A stretch of DNA of 64,000 nucleotides, from NCBI GenBank assembly GCA_041570195.1, contig JBFFWQ010000014.1, positions 1 through 64,000 of the forward strand, written 5' to 3'. The position numbers were made by a program, and so were the translations under genes. A model generated the notes under the pieces. It did no database searches. It had not been told where the DNA came from and saw nothing but the letters and a program-made list of their open reading frames with translations. Below are positions 52,791 through 61,936 of this stretch, in pieces. Position 1 is the first letter of the stretch. The number at the start of each line of letters is the position of its first letter. This DNA comes from UBA11865 sp041570195. Lineage in GTDB: Bacteria > Chloroflexota > Anaerolineae > Promineifilales > Promineifilaceae.

Positions 52791-53960
52791 ATGATGACAT
52801 ATTATCATAAGTTGGGTCAGATTCCCCACAAACGCCATACCCAGTATCGCCAACCGGATGGCACATTGTACCACGAAGAAGTCATGGGCATTCATGGCTT
52901 CGCCGGTGTCCAGTCGATTCTATACCATCTCCATCGTCCGACGCAGATACGCCGCGTCGATCGCCACATGACGGTGGAGATCGAGTATGAGGAGCCGGGA
53001 CCGCTGCGCCCGCGCCATCTGCGTTCGGCCGATATTCCTGATGGCGGCGACGCGGTGCAAGGGCGGGTCCCGCTCATGGGCAACGACGAGGTCGTGCTCC
53101 ACCTGGTCCGGCCGACCAAGGCGATGACCTACTGGTACAAATTCGCTCACGGCGATGACGTGATCTTCATCCACGAGGGAACGGGCGTCCTGGAGAGTCA
53201 GTATGGCGTACTGCGCTATGACGTCGGCGACTACCTGGTTGTTCCGACCGGCGTCTTATGGCGGCTGGTGCCGGATGATGGCGTGCCACAGCGCCATCTT
53301 GTCGTTGAGGCGTTCGGTCATGTGGTGCCCCCCAAGAGATATCTCAATAATTATGGGCAGTTTCTGGAACACGCGCCGTACTGCGAACGAGATATCCGAC
53401 CGCCGGATGAACTGGCGACGTTTGACGAAACTGGCGAATTTGAGGTCAGAGTGAAGGCCCGCCAGACTATCACCCGATTCATCTACGATCACCATCCCTT
53501 GGACGTCGTGGGCTGGGACGGGCACTTGTGGCCCTTCGCTTTTAACATCGCCGATTTTGAGCCGATCACCGGTCGGGTACATCAGCCACCGCCGGTTCAC
53601 CAGACATTTGATGGACCGGGATTTGTTCTGTGCTCCTTTGTCCCACGATTGTTTGATTACCATCCGCTGGCCATTCCTGCGCCATATAATCATTCAAACG
53701 TCGACTCTGACGAGGTGCTTTACTATGTCGAAGGCCAATTCATGTCGCGAAAGGGCATCGAGCGCGCCTCTTTCACCGTGCATCCCAATGGCATTCCGCA
53801 CGGCCCGCACCCAGGTACCTACGAAGACTCAATAGGCAAAGAACGCACCGAAGAGTTAGCGGTGATGGTTGACACATTCCGGCCGCTGCGCCTGACCAAG
53901 GCGGCCCTATCGCTCGAAGATGAATCCTATGCCTTTAGTTGGCTTCCTGAAGAGCCATAG
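52791..53960 (+). CDS. hmgA: homogentisate 1,2-dioxygenase
   Basis: A 389-residue cupin-type dioxygenase. It starts YYHKLGQIPHKRHTQYRQPDG and has FIHEGTGVLESQYG. Iron ligand candidates are H301, E308 and H337 (YNHSNVDSDE ... NGIPHGPH). The His/His spacing equals that of known homogentisate dioxygenases; the Glu is one residue further on than in the human enzyme. It opens the homogentisate ring with O2 to maleylacetoacetate. A GGGAGG is almost adjacent to the ATG at 52791, so the second ATG (52794) may be the true start. It is in operon with hppD and the flavin reductase gene (17 bp gap). Confidence 0.93.
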   Translation: MMTYYHKLGQIPHKRHTQYRQPDGTLYHEEVMGIHGFAGVQSILYHLHRPTQIRRVDRHMTVEIEYEEPGPLRPRHLRSADIPDGGDAVQGRVPLMGNDEVVLHLVRPTKAMTYWYKFAHGDDVIFIHEGTGVLESQYGVLRYDVGDYLVVPTGVLWRLVPDDGVPQRHLVVEAFGHVVPPKRYLNNYGQFLEHAPYCERDIRPPDELATFDETGEFEVRVKARQTITRFIYDHHPLDVVGWDGHLWPFAFNIADFEPITGRVHQPPPVHQTFDGPGFVLCSFVPRLFDYHPLAIPAPYNHSNVDSDEVLYYVEGQFMSRKGIERASFTVHPNGIPHGPHPGTYEDSIGKERTEELAVMVDTFRPLRLTKAALSLEDESYAFSWLPEEP

Positions 53961-53977
53961 ATAGGGCAAAACACCAA

Positions 53978-54613
53978 TTGCAAGAGAGACAATCCATGAT
54001 ACTTAAGCCGGGAGAACTGAGCATCAAAGAAAGCCACAAGTTACTCATCGGATCGGTATTGCCCCGGCCCATCGCCTGGGTCAGCACCATGGACGAACAG
54101 GGCAACTTGAATCTGGCGCCTTATTCCTTTTTCACCGTCGGCTCCAGGAATCCCATGACCCTGATATTCTGTCCACTGGTGCCAGGCCTAGCGGGATCAA
54201 AAAAGGACACGTTGCGCAACATCCAGCAGTTGCCGGAATTCGTCGTCAACCTGACCAACGAGGAGACGGCACAAGCGATGAACTTGACAGCCACCGACTT
54301 GCCGCCCGGTGATTCAGAATTTGAGTGGGCAGGCGTGACACCGGCCGCCAGCGAGACGATTCGCGTGCCGCGCGTGGCCGAGGCGCCGGTTGCTTTTGAG
54401 TGCACGCTGCAGAGAATCGTGACCATTAGCGAGGAACCTGGCGGTGGTTCGGCCGTATTTGGCGAGGTTCAATGCATCCATATCCGTGACGACATCTATG
54501 TTGACGGATATGTTTCACTCGAGGTTTTCCGACCGATCGGCCGGCTGGCCGGAGCAAGTTATACGAGGGTGAGCGATACATTTGAGATGGAACGCTTGCC
54601 ACGAACGCATTAA
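53978..54613 (+). CDS. flavin reductase/flavoredoxin-like protein
   Basis: A 211-residue protein of the flavin reductase-like split-barrel family: SHKLLIGSVLPRPIAWVSTMDEQGNLNLAPYSFFTVGS, then DTLRNIQQLPEFVVNL and FECTLQRIVTI. It binds FMN and passes electrons from NAD(P)H or another donor. In other organisms such genes accompany aromatic-degradation operons. It ends the tyrosine operon 17 bp after hmgA. The ATG at about 53997 (MILKPGELSIKES) is a possible start with AGAGAGAC before it; the upstream ATG gives seven extra residues. The substrate or partner is unknown. Cytosolic. Confidence 0.88.
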   Translation: MQERQSMILKPGELSIKESHKLLIGSVLPRPIAWVSTMDEQGNLNLAPYSFFTVGSRNPMTLIFCPLVPGLAGSKKDTLRNIQQLPEFVVNLTNEETAQAMNLTATDLPPGDSEFEWAGVTPAASETIRVPRVAEAPVAFECTLQRIVTISEEPGGGSAVFGEVQCIHIRDDIYVDGYVSLEVFRPIGRLAGASYTRVSDTFEMERLPRTH

Positions 54614-54693
54614 GCGAGTAAGTATTCGCAACTTCGCAGTACGCCCACCTTCCGGGGCAAATCGATCACACTTGACATTAGGCGATTTTGCGG

Positions 54694-54721
54694 TTTCATC
54701 TGCGAAGGTGTTGGGTATAAT
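54694..54721 (+). promoter_or_regulatory. candidate promoter of the aconitase gene
   Basis: A perfect TATAAT (54716-54721) lies 46 bp before the acnA ATG, with a weak -35-like TTTCAT (54694-54699) at 16 bp. A TTGACA further upstream (54672-54677) has no -10 at the right distance. It supports the short aconitase start. Confidence 0.45.
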
Positions 54722-54767
54722 CCGGGCAACGACCCACAGTGAAGAACAACTTCTACGAGGTGAGAAG

Positions 54768-57473
54768 ATGAGCGAACTACTTGATCATTTCGGCGCGCGG
54801 ACCAGGTTGCCTGGCGACGACCATTTCTACTACCGTTTGAACAAGTTGCAGGAGGATGGAATCGCCCAAATTGAGCGCTTGCCATTCTCCATTAAAGTGC
54901 TGCTTGAGGCCGTTCTGCGCACCTGTGATGGCTACCAGGTACGGCCTGAGGACGTAACCAGACTGGCTAAATGGGGGATGGGCGACAATGTGCGCTCGGA
55001 GCTGCCGTTCAAACCAGGTCGCGTCATCTTGCAGGATTTTACCGGCTTGCCGGTTGTCGTCGATCTCGCTTCGATGCGAGCCGCAATGGCTCGCCTCGGC
55101 GGTGATCCAAGCCAGATCAATCCCCAGGTGCCGGTTGATCTGGTCATTGACCATTCGGTGCAGGTTGACACCTTTGGTTCAGCTGCGGCGCTGTTGCTCA
55201 ACGCCGAGCGTGAGTTCGAACGAAATCGTGAAAGGTACGAATTCCTGAAGTGGGGCCAAGAGGCATTCGACAATTTTCGGGTAGTTCCACCCGCGACCGG
55301 CATCGTGCACCAGGTCAATCTTGAGTATCTCGGCCAGGTTGTGATGACTCGTCCAGAAGGCCGTGGCCAAGTCGCTTTCCCGGATTCGTTGGTGGGCACC
55401 GACTCGCACACGACGATGATTAATGGGTTAGGTGTTGTCGGCTGGGGCGTTGGCGGTATTGAGGCCGAGGCTGTGATGCTGGGCCAACCCATCTACATGT
55501 TGACCCCTGAAGTCGTCGGCTTCAAACTCACTGGCCGGCTGCCGGAAGGAGCTACGGCCACTGACCTGGTGCTCGTCATTACCCAGATGCTCAGGGAGAA
55601 AGGCGTTGTTGGTAAATTCGTCGAATATTTTGGTCCTGGCCTCAGCACCATGAGCCTGCCAGATCGGGCGACGATCGCCAATATGTGCCCGGAATATGGG
55701 GCCACGGTGGGATATTTCCCGGTGGATGAGGAAACTTTGGGCTACATGCGTCGCACCGGTCGGCCCCATGAGTTGATTGACCTGGTTGAAAGGTATACGA
55801 AAGAGCAGGGTCTATTTCGCACGGACGAACTGGCTGATCCGCTATACGGTGATGTCGTCGAATTGGATCTTGGCACAGTGCAGCCAAGCCTGGCCGGACC
55901 AAACCGGCCGCAGGACCGCATTCTATTATCGGACATGCAGCCCGTCTTTCGTAAAGCGCTGCGCGCGCCACATGAGCAACGCGGCTTTGGCCTTGAAGAG
56001 AAATCCATCGGCCGCACGTCGGTGGTGTCCAAGAATGGCGATAATTCGGAAATCGGGCACGGGGCCGTCGTTATCGCTGCCATCACCAGTTGCACAAACA
56101 CTTCCAATCCTTCGGTGATGCTCGCCGCTGGCCTATTGGCCAAGAAAGCCGTCGAAAAGGGCCTGAACGTCAAGCCATATGTCAAAACAAGCCTGGCCCC
56201 TGGTTCCCGCGTCGTGAGTAGTTATCTGGATCGGGCTGGATTGACGCCGTATCTGGAAGAACTCGGTTTCCACGTGGTGGGTTATGGTTGCACAACGTGT
56301 ATTGGTAACTCCGGACCGCTGCCCGAAGCAGTGGCTCAGGCGGTGAACGAGGGAGACCTGGTCGTCGCTTCTGTGCTTAGCGGCAACCGCAATTTTGAAG
56401 GTCGCGTCCATCCCCTGGTGCAGGCCAGCTATCTCGCTTCGCCGCCGCTCGTCGTGGCCTATGCTTTAGCCGGCACAACAGATACTGACCTAGTCGATGA
56501 ACCATTGGGCATGGGCTCCGACGGCCAACCTGTCTATTTGCGCGACATCTGGCCCAGTAGCCAAGATGTAGAGCAGGCGGTCGCCGAATCGGTGACGGCC
56601 GAAATGTTCGAAGAACAATATGGCAGTGTCTTTTCGGGCAACGAGACCTGGAACGCAATTCCCAGCCGTGGCAGCGAATTGTACGAATGGGATCCCGAAT
56701 CAACGTACATTTGCGAGCCTCCTCTCTTCTTCGATATGACATCTGAACCGGAGCCCATCCGCGATATAGCAGGCGCTAGAGTCTTGATCAAAGTAGGTGA
56801 CTCGGTCACAACAGACCACATTTCACCGGCCGGCGCCATTGCCCGGGGCGGTCCGGCCGGCCAATATCTCATTGAGCACGGCGTTGAACCCCGCGACTTC
56901 AATTCCTATGGCTCACGGCGCGGCAACGACGAGATCGTAACCCGCGGCGCGTTTGCTAATATTCGTTTGCGCAACCAGATGGCGCCGGGCACCGAAGGCG
57001 GTTGGACGAACTACTTGCCCACCGGAGAGGTAATGACCGTCTACGAGGCCTCGCTGAAGTACAAGCAGAGCGGCACGCCATTGCTAGTCTTGGCCGGCCA
57101 GGCCTATGGCACAGGCAGTTCGCGAGATCAGGCTGCCAAGGGAACGTTATGGCTAGGCAATAAGATGGTCATCGCCGAAAGCTTTGAACGCATTCATCGC
57201 AGCAATCTAGTTGGGATGGGCGTCTTGCCGTTGGAGTTTATGCCCGGCGAGAGTCCGGCTTCCCTGGGTCTTGACGGCAGCGAGGTTTACTCGACTGTGG
57301 GTCTAGACGATGAGCTACAACCCGGGGCGACGATCACGATTCGAGCCGTTAGGGGCAACGGCTCGCAAATCACTTTCCAGACTATTTGTCGTATCGATAC
57401 ACCGGTCGAAGTAGAGTATTACCGCAATGGGGGCATTCTGCAGACGGTATTGCGGAAGTATCTTCAGGACTAA
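54768..57473 (+). CDS. acnA: aconitate hydratase A
   Basis: From ATG 54768 (ACGAGGTGAG before it) the product is 901 residues, normal for AcnA. The [4Fe-4S] cysteines are in ITSCTNTSNPSVM and GCTTCIGNSGPL. Substrate-binding stretches include GTDSHTTMINGLGVVGWGVGG and, in the C-terminal swivel domain, FNSYGSRRGNDEIVTRG and AYGTGSSRDQAAKGT. It isomerises citrate to isocitrate in the citric-acid cycle; AcnA can also bind mRNA when its cluster is lost. The frame is open 62 codons further upstream, overlapping the flavin reductase gene, but those codons are not aconitase-like. It is monocistronic. Confidence 0.97.
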   Translation: MSELLDHFGARTRLPGDDHFYYRLNKLQEDGIAQIERLPFSIKVLLEAVLRTCDGYQVRPEDVTRLAKWGMGDNVRSELPFKPGRVILQDFTGLPVVVDLASMRAAMARLGGDPSQINPQVPVDLVIDHSVQVDTFGSAAALLLNAEREFERNRERYEFLKWGQEAFDNFRVVPPATGIVHQVNLEYLGQVVMTRPEGRGQVAFPDSLVGTDSHTTMINGLGVVGWGVGGIEAEAVMLGQPIYMLTPEVVGFKLTGRLPEGATATDLVLVITQMLREKGVVGKFVEYFGPGLSTMSLPDRATIANMCPEYGATVGYFPVDEETLGYMRRTGRPHELIDLVERYTKEQGLFRTDELADPLYGDVVELDLGTVQPSLAGPNRPQDRILLSDMQPVFRKALRAPHEQRGFGLEEKSIGRTSVVSKNGDNSEIGHGAVVIAAITSCTNTSNPSVMLAAGLLAKKAVEKGLNVKPYVKTSLAPGSRVVSSYLDRAGLTPYLEELGFHVVGYGCTTCIGNSGPLPEAVAQAVNEGDLVVASVLSGNRNFEGRVHPLVQASYLASPPLVVAYALAGTTDTDLVDEPLGMGSDGQPVYLRDIWPSSQDVEQAVAESVTAEMFEEQYGSVFSGNETWNAIPSRGSELYEWDPESTYICEPPLFFDMTSEPEPIRDIAGARVLIKVGDSVTTDHISPAGAIARGGPAGQYLIEHGVEPRDFNSYGSRRGNDEIVTRGAFANIRLRNQMAPGTEGGWTNYLPTGEVMTVYEASLKYKQSGTPLLVLAGQAYGTGSSRDQAAKGTLWLGNKMVIAESFERIHRSNLVGMGVLPLEFMPGESPASLGLDGSEVYSTVGLDDELQPGATITIRAVRGNGSQITFQTICRIDTPVEVEYYRNGGILQTVLRKYLQD

Positions 57474-57580
57474 ATTAAACAACAGACAATGGCCCAGTAG
57501 ATTACACCGAAAACTCGTTGGATTTTGCCTGTGTTGGCCTCAGAGAGCAGTTTCCGGGAAGTGCCCGTCAGGGAATTAGC

Positions 57581-58759
57581 TTACGCTTGGTAGCCAAATC
57601 GCCAGGACTCGTCGTCCATCGGCAGATCTTTCAATCTGGCCTGGCGCAGCGTCGCCAAGCGGGCCTTGATTTCATCGAGCGAGTCGCCGCCGAGCTTTTC
57701 CATGATGGCCTCGGCCATGGTAATGGCCGCCATCGCTTCGCCGACAACGGCCGCTCGCGGCACGGCGCAGAAATCAGAGCGTTCGTAAACAGTTTCGGCC
57801 GCCTGTCCGCTGGCCAAATCGACCGAACGTCGCGGATTTAGGACGGTAGAGATCGGCTTCATGGCCGCCCGAATGACGATCGCCTCGCCGGTTGTGATCC
57901 CGCCTTCGAAACCGCCGGAATGATTTGTCCGCCTGACCAGGCTACCTTTTTCGTCGCGGAATATCTCGTCGTGCACCTGTGATCCGGGACGCGCAGCATT
58001 GGTGAAGGCTGGTCCAATCTCGACCCCCTTTACGGCATGGATCGAGCCCACCGACCATAACAAGCGGCCGTCTAGGCGCCGATCCCAGTGGACGTGGCTA
58101 CCTAATCCCGGCGGCGCGCCTAAAACGACTACTTCAAACACACCACCCAGCGTGTCCTTGGCCTCCATGGTTGCCCGAATACGTAGCCGCATTGGCTCGA
58201 CGGCATCCGGCACAGGACAGCGAATGTCATTAGATTCAGCGAAAGCAAAGCGTTGCGGGTAGCCAAGATCGGGTGGGATTGCCGCCTCGACGTCGCCGAT
58301 AGACGTCACGTAGCTGCCGATATCCATGTTGAGGGCGCCCAGCAGTTGGCGGCAGATGGCGCCAACCGCCACTCGCGCGGCCGTCTCGCGGGCCGATGCC
58401 CGCTCGAGGGCCAAACGCAATTCCCGATATCCGTACTTGACGGCTCCAGTTAAGTCAGCGTGCCCCGGGCGAGGGATAGTCATGGGCGGGATGTCTCGCT
58501 CGCGCCACTTCGGGTAATCCAGATTAAGGATGCGAACGGCGATGGGGCCGCCGGTGGTTTGGCCATTCATGAAACCGGAGGTGATGCGCAGGCTGTCTTT
58601 TTCGATCTTCATCCGGCCGCCAGAACCATAACCTTTCTGACGCCGGGCCATTTGTTTGTCCAGGGCATCTAGATCCAGGGCTAGACCGGCCGGCACTCCT
58701 TCCAAGATGGCCGTCAACTCCGGACCATGCGACTCGCCTGCGGTGAGAAAGCGAAGCAC
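57581..58759 (-). CDS. aroC: chorismate synthase
   Basis: From GTG 58759 the product starts (V)LRFLTAGESHGPELTAILEGVPAGL and is 392 residues. It contains the hallmark stretches GYGSGGRMKIEKD, PRPGHADLTGAVKYG, RASARETAARVA, NHSGGFEGGITTGEAI and the C-terminal VPRAAVVGEAMAA. It makes chorismate from 5-enolpyruvylshikimate-3-phosphate with reduced FMN. GAGGATAGG precedes the GTG. The frame is open 35 codons further but overlaps the lipoprotein gene; the true start is only 5 bp from that gene's stop, so translation is likely coupled. No other aro gene is nearby. Confidence 0.96.
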   Translation of the reverse strand: MLRFLTAGESHGPELTAILEGVPAGLALDLDALDKQMARRQKGYGSGGRMKIEKDSLRITSGFMNGQTTGGPIAVRILNLDYPKWRERDIPPMTIPRPGHADLTGAVKYGYRELRLALERASARETAARVAVGAICRQLLGALNMDIGSYVTSIGDVEAAIPPDLGYPQRFAFAESNDIRCPVPDAVEPMRLRIRATMEAKDTLGGVFEVVVLGAPPGLGSHVHWDRRLDGRLLWSVGSIHAVKGVEIGPAFTNAARPGSQVHDEIFRDEKGSLVRRTNHSGGFEGGITTGEAIVIRAAMKPISTVLNPRRSVDLASGQAAETVYERSDFCAVPRAAVVGEAMAAITMAEAIMEKLGGDSLDEIKARLATLRQARLKDLPMDDESWRFGYQA

Positions 58760-58764
58760 TTGAC

Positions 58765-59256
58765 CTATCCTCTCGTCCAGCCAAGCTCGGTAGCCTTGAG
58801 AAGATCGTCCGGGCTGATCTGCACGCGATAATGCTCGCTGGTCGGGCAGCTGCAGGCATCGCACACGTTCAAGGCAATTTCTTCGGCCGCCATCACCGTA
58901 ATGCCAGCGTCCTCAAGCGCGGCTGTGGCATCTGCCAATTCGGGAAAGGTCGGCTCCTCGCATTGCTGGCCGACCGGATGCAGAATGACCGCCAGCCCGC
59001 CGGGATAGGGATCTTCTGTAGGTAGCGGTTCGGGCAAAGGGTATCCCGCGTCGCTTTGCGGTATCGTCGGGACTTCTTGGGCCGGATAGGCTGTCGGTTC
59101 GGCTGTGGGCGCCTCAACTGGCGGCGCCTCTTCCGTCGGAGTTTCCTCTACGGGAGGGATCTCTTCGGTCGGCTCAGCTTCTGAATCGCCATTGCAGGCA
59201 GTCAACAATGCCGCGACCAGCAGCATGACGGCGACATACAATGCTAATCTTTTCAC
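58765..59256 (-). CDS. small lipoprotein with acidic Pro-rich linker
   Basis: From GTG 59256 (AAGGGAGG before it) the product is about 163 residues: a lipoprotein signal ending LLTAC (Cys21), an acidic Glu/Pro/Thr linker (about 25-85), and a C-terminal domain (about 90-163) with four cysteines (QQCEEP, NVCDACSCPTSEHYRV). The Cys cluster could form disulphides or bind metal. No family was recognised. It would be membrane-anchored outside the cell. It is translated just before aroC (5-bp gap), an unusual pairing. Longer readings up to 59310 have no ribosome site. Confidence 0.8.
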   Translation of the reverse strand: MKRLALYVAVMLLVAALLTACNGDSEAEPTEEIPPVEETPTEEAPPVEAPTAEPTAYPAQEVPTIPQSDAGYPLPEPLPTEDPYPGGLAVILHPVGQQCEEPTFPELADATAALEDAGITVMAAEEIALNVCDACSCPTSEHYRVQISPDDLLKATELGWTRG

Positions 59257-59498
59257 ATCAGCCTCCCTTTTGAATTCGCGCACATGAGCGCACAACTGCC
59301 CAGAGCGCATTCAAGTTCACATTGTACCCGCTTCAGCCTCGAAACGAAATCAACACCCACCGATTACCAGGAGTGCTACTAAGCAAACCAATGTTCAAAT
59401 AGGAATTAATCTCTTGATTTGGTGCCTTGCCTTCAGAAGAACAATCGCAAATCGGCTGCGCATGTGAACTTGAAATCGCGATTGCTCTCCAGACAGAT

Positions 59499-60674
59499 TC
59501 AGGCGACGAGGACATACCAGACATGACTTTGCCTGGCTAATCTGCGGATTGCTGGCGTCCTGATGCGCTCAGTGCTGTCCTCCAGGATACATTCGACCGC
59601 CCATGCGGTGGGTACTGACTGGCCCAACATCTTGTTGACCGGCAGCCGGATACGAAAATCGGCATAATCGGCCGTTTGTTTCCGCTGCCGCCACGTGCTG
59701 TGCTCCAGGCGTTTCGTGCGCCAGGTGGTCTTGATGCCCTCGCGCCGCACGACCTTGGCCCGAAATGTAATAGGTCTGGCGGCGTCACGCACCAGCGGCG
59801 GCTGCGGGCGCTGGAACTTCGGCAAGAAACCGTCGGCGATCTTGGAACGCTTATAGATCGCCCGTAGCCATTGCTCAGTGCAAACGACACAGAAACCTGA
59901 ACTGTGACGACGCATCATGCACGTGCTTTGCGGCCGGTAAACGCCAAAATTCTCGTAAGCTGCGCCCTGGAAGGCGCCGACCTTGTCGCGATTGCTGGCT
60001 GACTCGGGCGTCGGCAGCTCAACATCAGGCGTCAACCAACGCCACCACTTCGGCCGCTTGGCATTCGTGTCGACGTTTGGCCAGGGAAGGATGTTCGGCA
60101 GCGACCAGTCCTTGGCGAAGTCGATATCGGGCAGTTCGCCGGTATATTCGTCGATGACCTTGGCGATGGTGTGCCCGGCCTCATGAATCATGATCCGGGG
60201 AAAATCGCTGGAATTGCGGGAGGCGTAGCCTGCAGTCATCGAAAATAGGGTTGCGCCGCCACGGCGCGGGGTGTTGACGATCACCAGCAGCTTGTCCCAC
60301 GGCGCGCCAGATCTGGTGGCGACCAACATGACCCAGGGATCTGGGCCGATCAATCTGCGCTCGGCAATTGGCGAGAAAAAGGTGCGCAGCGCGGTCTTGG
60401 GTTTGGCTGGGGGATCAACGTGCGGATCAATCGCGCCCGACTCCTCCGATATGACGTTGATCCGGTGAAAATTGAAGTGTTTGATATAAGTGCGCATTGG
60501 CTCGACGCTGGCGAACTCGTCGACGACCTCCTGGGCGTCCTTATTGAACATCTCCTGCTGGTCGGCCGTGTAGCCATCACCAATGATGGCCACATCCAGC
60601 CTGTTGCTAGATGGGCCATTCCTCATCAGCGTTGTAAATCTGGGTTTGCCCCAATCAATACCAAAGAGCGACAT
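59499..60674 (-). CDS. M64-family (IgA-peptidase-like) metallopeptidase without signal peptide
   Basis: A 391-residue protein with the zinc motif HExxH (MIHEAGHTIAKVIDEYTGE, HEAGH) and the M64 surroundings LDVAIIGDGYTADQQEMFNKDA, LLVIVNTPRRGGATLFSMTAGY and PQSTCMMRRHSSGFCVVC. The C-terminal 100 residues look like a beta domain. M64 enzymes are usually secreted; here the protein begins MSLFGIDWGK with no signal peptide, so it is cytosolic or exported by another route. AGGAGG lies 7 bp before the ATG. It is alone, divergent from the zinc-ribbon gene. The downstream gap 59311-59498 holds nothing recognised. Confidence 0.85.
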   Translation of the reverse strand: MSLFGIDWGKPRFTTLMRNGPSSNRLDVAIIGDGYTADQQEMFNKDAQEVVDEFASVEPMRTYIKHFNFHRINVISEESGAIDPHVDPPAKPKTALRTFFSPIAERRLIGPDPWVMLVATRSGAPWDKLLVIVNTPRRGGATLFSMTAGYASRNSSDFPRIMIHEAGHTIAKVIDEYTGELPDIDFAKDWSLPNILPWPNVDTNAKRPKWWRWLTPDVELPTPESASNRDKVGAFQGAAYENFGVYRPQSTCMMRRHSSGFCVVCTEQWLRAIYKRSKIADGFLPKFQRPQPPLVRDAARPITFRAKVVRREGIKTTWRTKRLEHSTWRQRKQTADYADFRIRLPVNKMLGQSVPTAWAVECILEDSTERIRTPAIRRLARQSHVWYVLVA

Positions 60675-60797
60675 GACTTATCCTCCTATTCCCTTAGACT
60701 CTGTTCTTGCATTCTCTCCTGGATGTATTATAAACCGCTGTCAAGTGGGCAGATTGTTTTCTGCGACACGATCTCACGATGGGAGAAGCAATTCAGA

Positions 60798-61067
60798 ATG
60801 AGCAAAGAAACGTTTTTCATCTGCGAATGCGGCAGTACAGTTCTGGCGATCAGCCACAACTGGACTGAACAGCCGCGCTACGAGCAGATTGGCCAGGCTG
60901 ACGACGAAGGCCACTATTCGCTCGACGAGCCACTCCAAGTAGAACATGAGACGATGGACGAGGAATGGGTCGCTTATTGCGGCGGCTGCGGCAAAGGCAT
61001 AACCGTAGAATGGATCTCAGATCGGCGCGTGCGACTGCTTTTGGACAACAAAGCCGGCAAGAGCTAA
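60798..61067 (+). CDS. small zinc-ribbon-like protein
   Basis: An 89-residue protein with CEC (MSKETFFICECGST) and CGGC (VAYCGGCGKGI) pairs about 60 residues apart, fitting a zinc ribbon. The rest is acidic (EHETMDEEWVAY). GGGAGAAG precedes the ATG. It overlaps the start of no other gene and ends 7 bp before the SDR gene, so the two are probably an operon. The role is unknown; it may be a small regulator or a metal-bound accessory protein. Cytosolic. Confidence 0.75.
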   Translation: MSKETFFICECGSTVLAISHNWTEQPRYEQIGQADDEGHYSLDEPLQVEHETMDEEWVAYCGGCGKGITVEWISDRRVRLLLDNKAGKS

Positions 61068-61074
61068 ACAACCC

Positions 61075-61908
61075 ATGAAAATTGTGGTAATAACTGGCAG
61101 CACGCGCGGGATAGGTTTTGGCCTAGCCGATTCATTTCTCGAGATGGGTTGCAGCGTAGTAATAAGCGGCCGAACGCCGGCCGGCGTTGAGGCAGCACGG
61201 ATCACTTTGCACGAGCAACACGACTCGGAACGAATCCTTGGCCAGGCGTGCGACGTGACCCAGCCCGCCCAACTCCAGGATCTGTGGACTAAGACGATAG
61301 AACGCTTCCAAAGGGTTGACATCTGGATTAACAACGCCGGCATCACCAATCGTCTGGCGGAGTTCTGGGAGATCGACCCCGAGGAGGTCGGCAATGTCGT
61401 CGATACGAACCTGTTGGGCTCAATGCATGGCGCGCGCGTGGCTCTCAGAGGCATGCTAGCCCAGGGATACGGCGCTCTCTATAACATGGAAGGCATGGGC
61501 AGCACAGGCCGCAAGCAAGGCGGCTTGACCGTGTACGGTACGACAAAAGCCGCCATTCGATACTTCACCGACGCCTTGATAGTGGAGACCGAAGATACGC
61601 CTATCCTGGTCGGATCGCTCAGTCCCGGTATGGTACCGACCGGTCTTGTGATCGAGCAGTTTGAAGACAAGCCTGAGTTGTGGCAGAAGTCGAAGCGCGT
61701 TCTGGGCATCATCATGGACGACGTGGACACAGTCACACCCTGGTTGGCCCGCAAAGTGCTAGAAAACGAAGAGCACGGAGCGCGAATCGCCTGGCTAACG
61801 CGGCGTAAAATGGCCGGCCGCTTCATTTCCGCTCCCTTCACGCGCGGCCGGGAGCTTGGCGACCTGGATGACTACAAAGGTTCAGATTCAAGATCACGAC
61901 GTGACTAG
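61075..61908 (+). CDS. short-chain dehydrogenase/reductase (NYC1/NOL-like)
   Basis: A 277-residue SDR: NAD(P) motif TGSTRGIGFG at the N terminus, NNAG in DIWINNAGITN, catalytic Ser region NMEGMGSTGRKQGG and YxxxK in VYGTTKAA, then GSLSPGMVPTGL. The active-site surroundings (N-M-E-G-x-G-S) resemble chlorophyll b reductase (NYC1/NOL) proteins of phototrophs; this is a resemblance only and a bacterial role in another ketone or aldehyde reduction is likely. It lies 7 bp after the zinc-ribbon gene and converges on the phosphoesterase gene (28-bp gap). Confidence 0.88.
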   Translation: MKIVVITGSTRGIGFGLADSFLEMGCSVVISGRTPAGVEAARITLHEQHDSERILGQACDVTQPAQLQDLWTKTIERFQRVDIWINNAGITNRLAEFWEIDPEEVGNVVDTNLLGSMHGARVALRGMLAQGYGALYNMEGMGSTGRKQGGLTVYGTTKAAIRYFTDALIVETEDTPILVGSLSPGMVPTGLVIEQFEDKPELWQKSKRVLGIIMDDVDTVTPWLARKVLENEEHGARIAWLTRRKMAGRFISAPFTRGRELGDLDDYKGSDSRSRRD

Positions 61909-61936
61909 AGTCGTTGACGGCTGCGAGGGCCGAACT

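Noticed and set aside
54582..54767. 62 extra codons before the aconitase ATG
   Set aside because: They overlap the flavin reductase gene and the promoter, and do not resemble aconitase.
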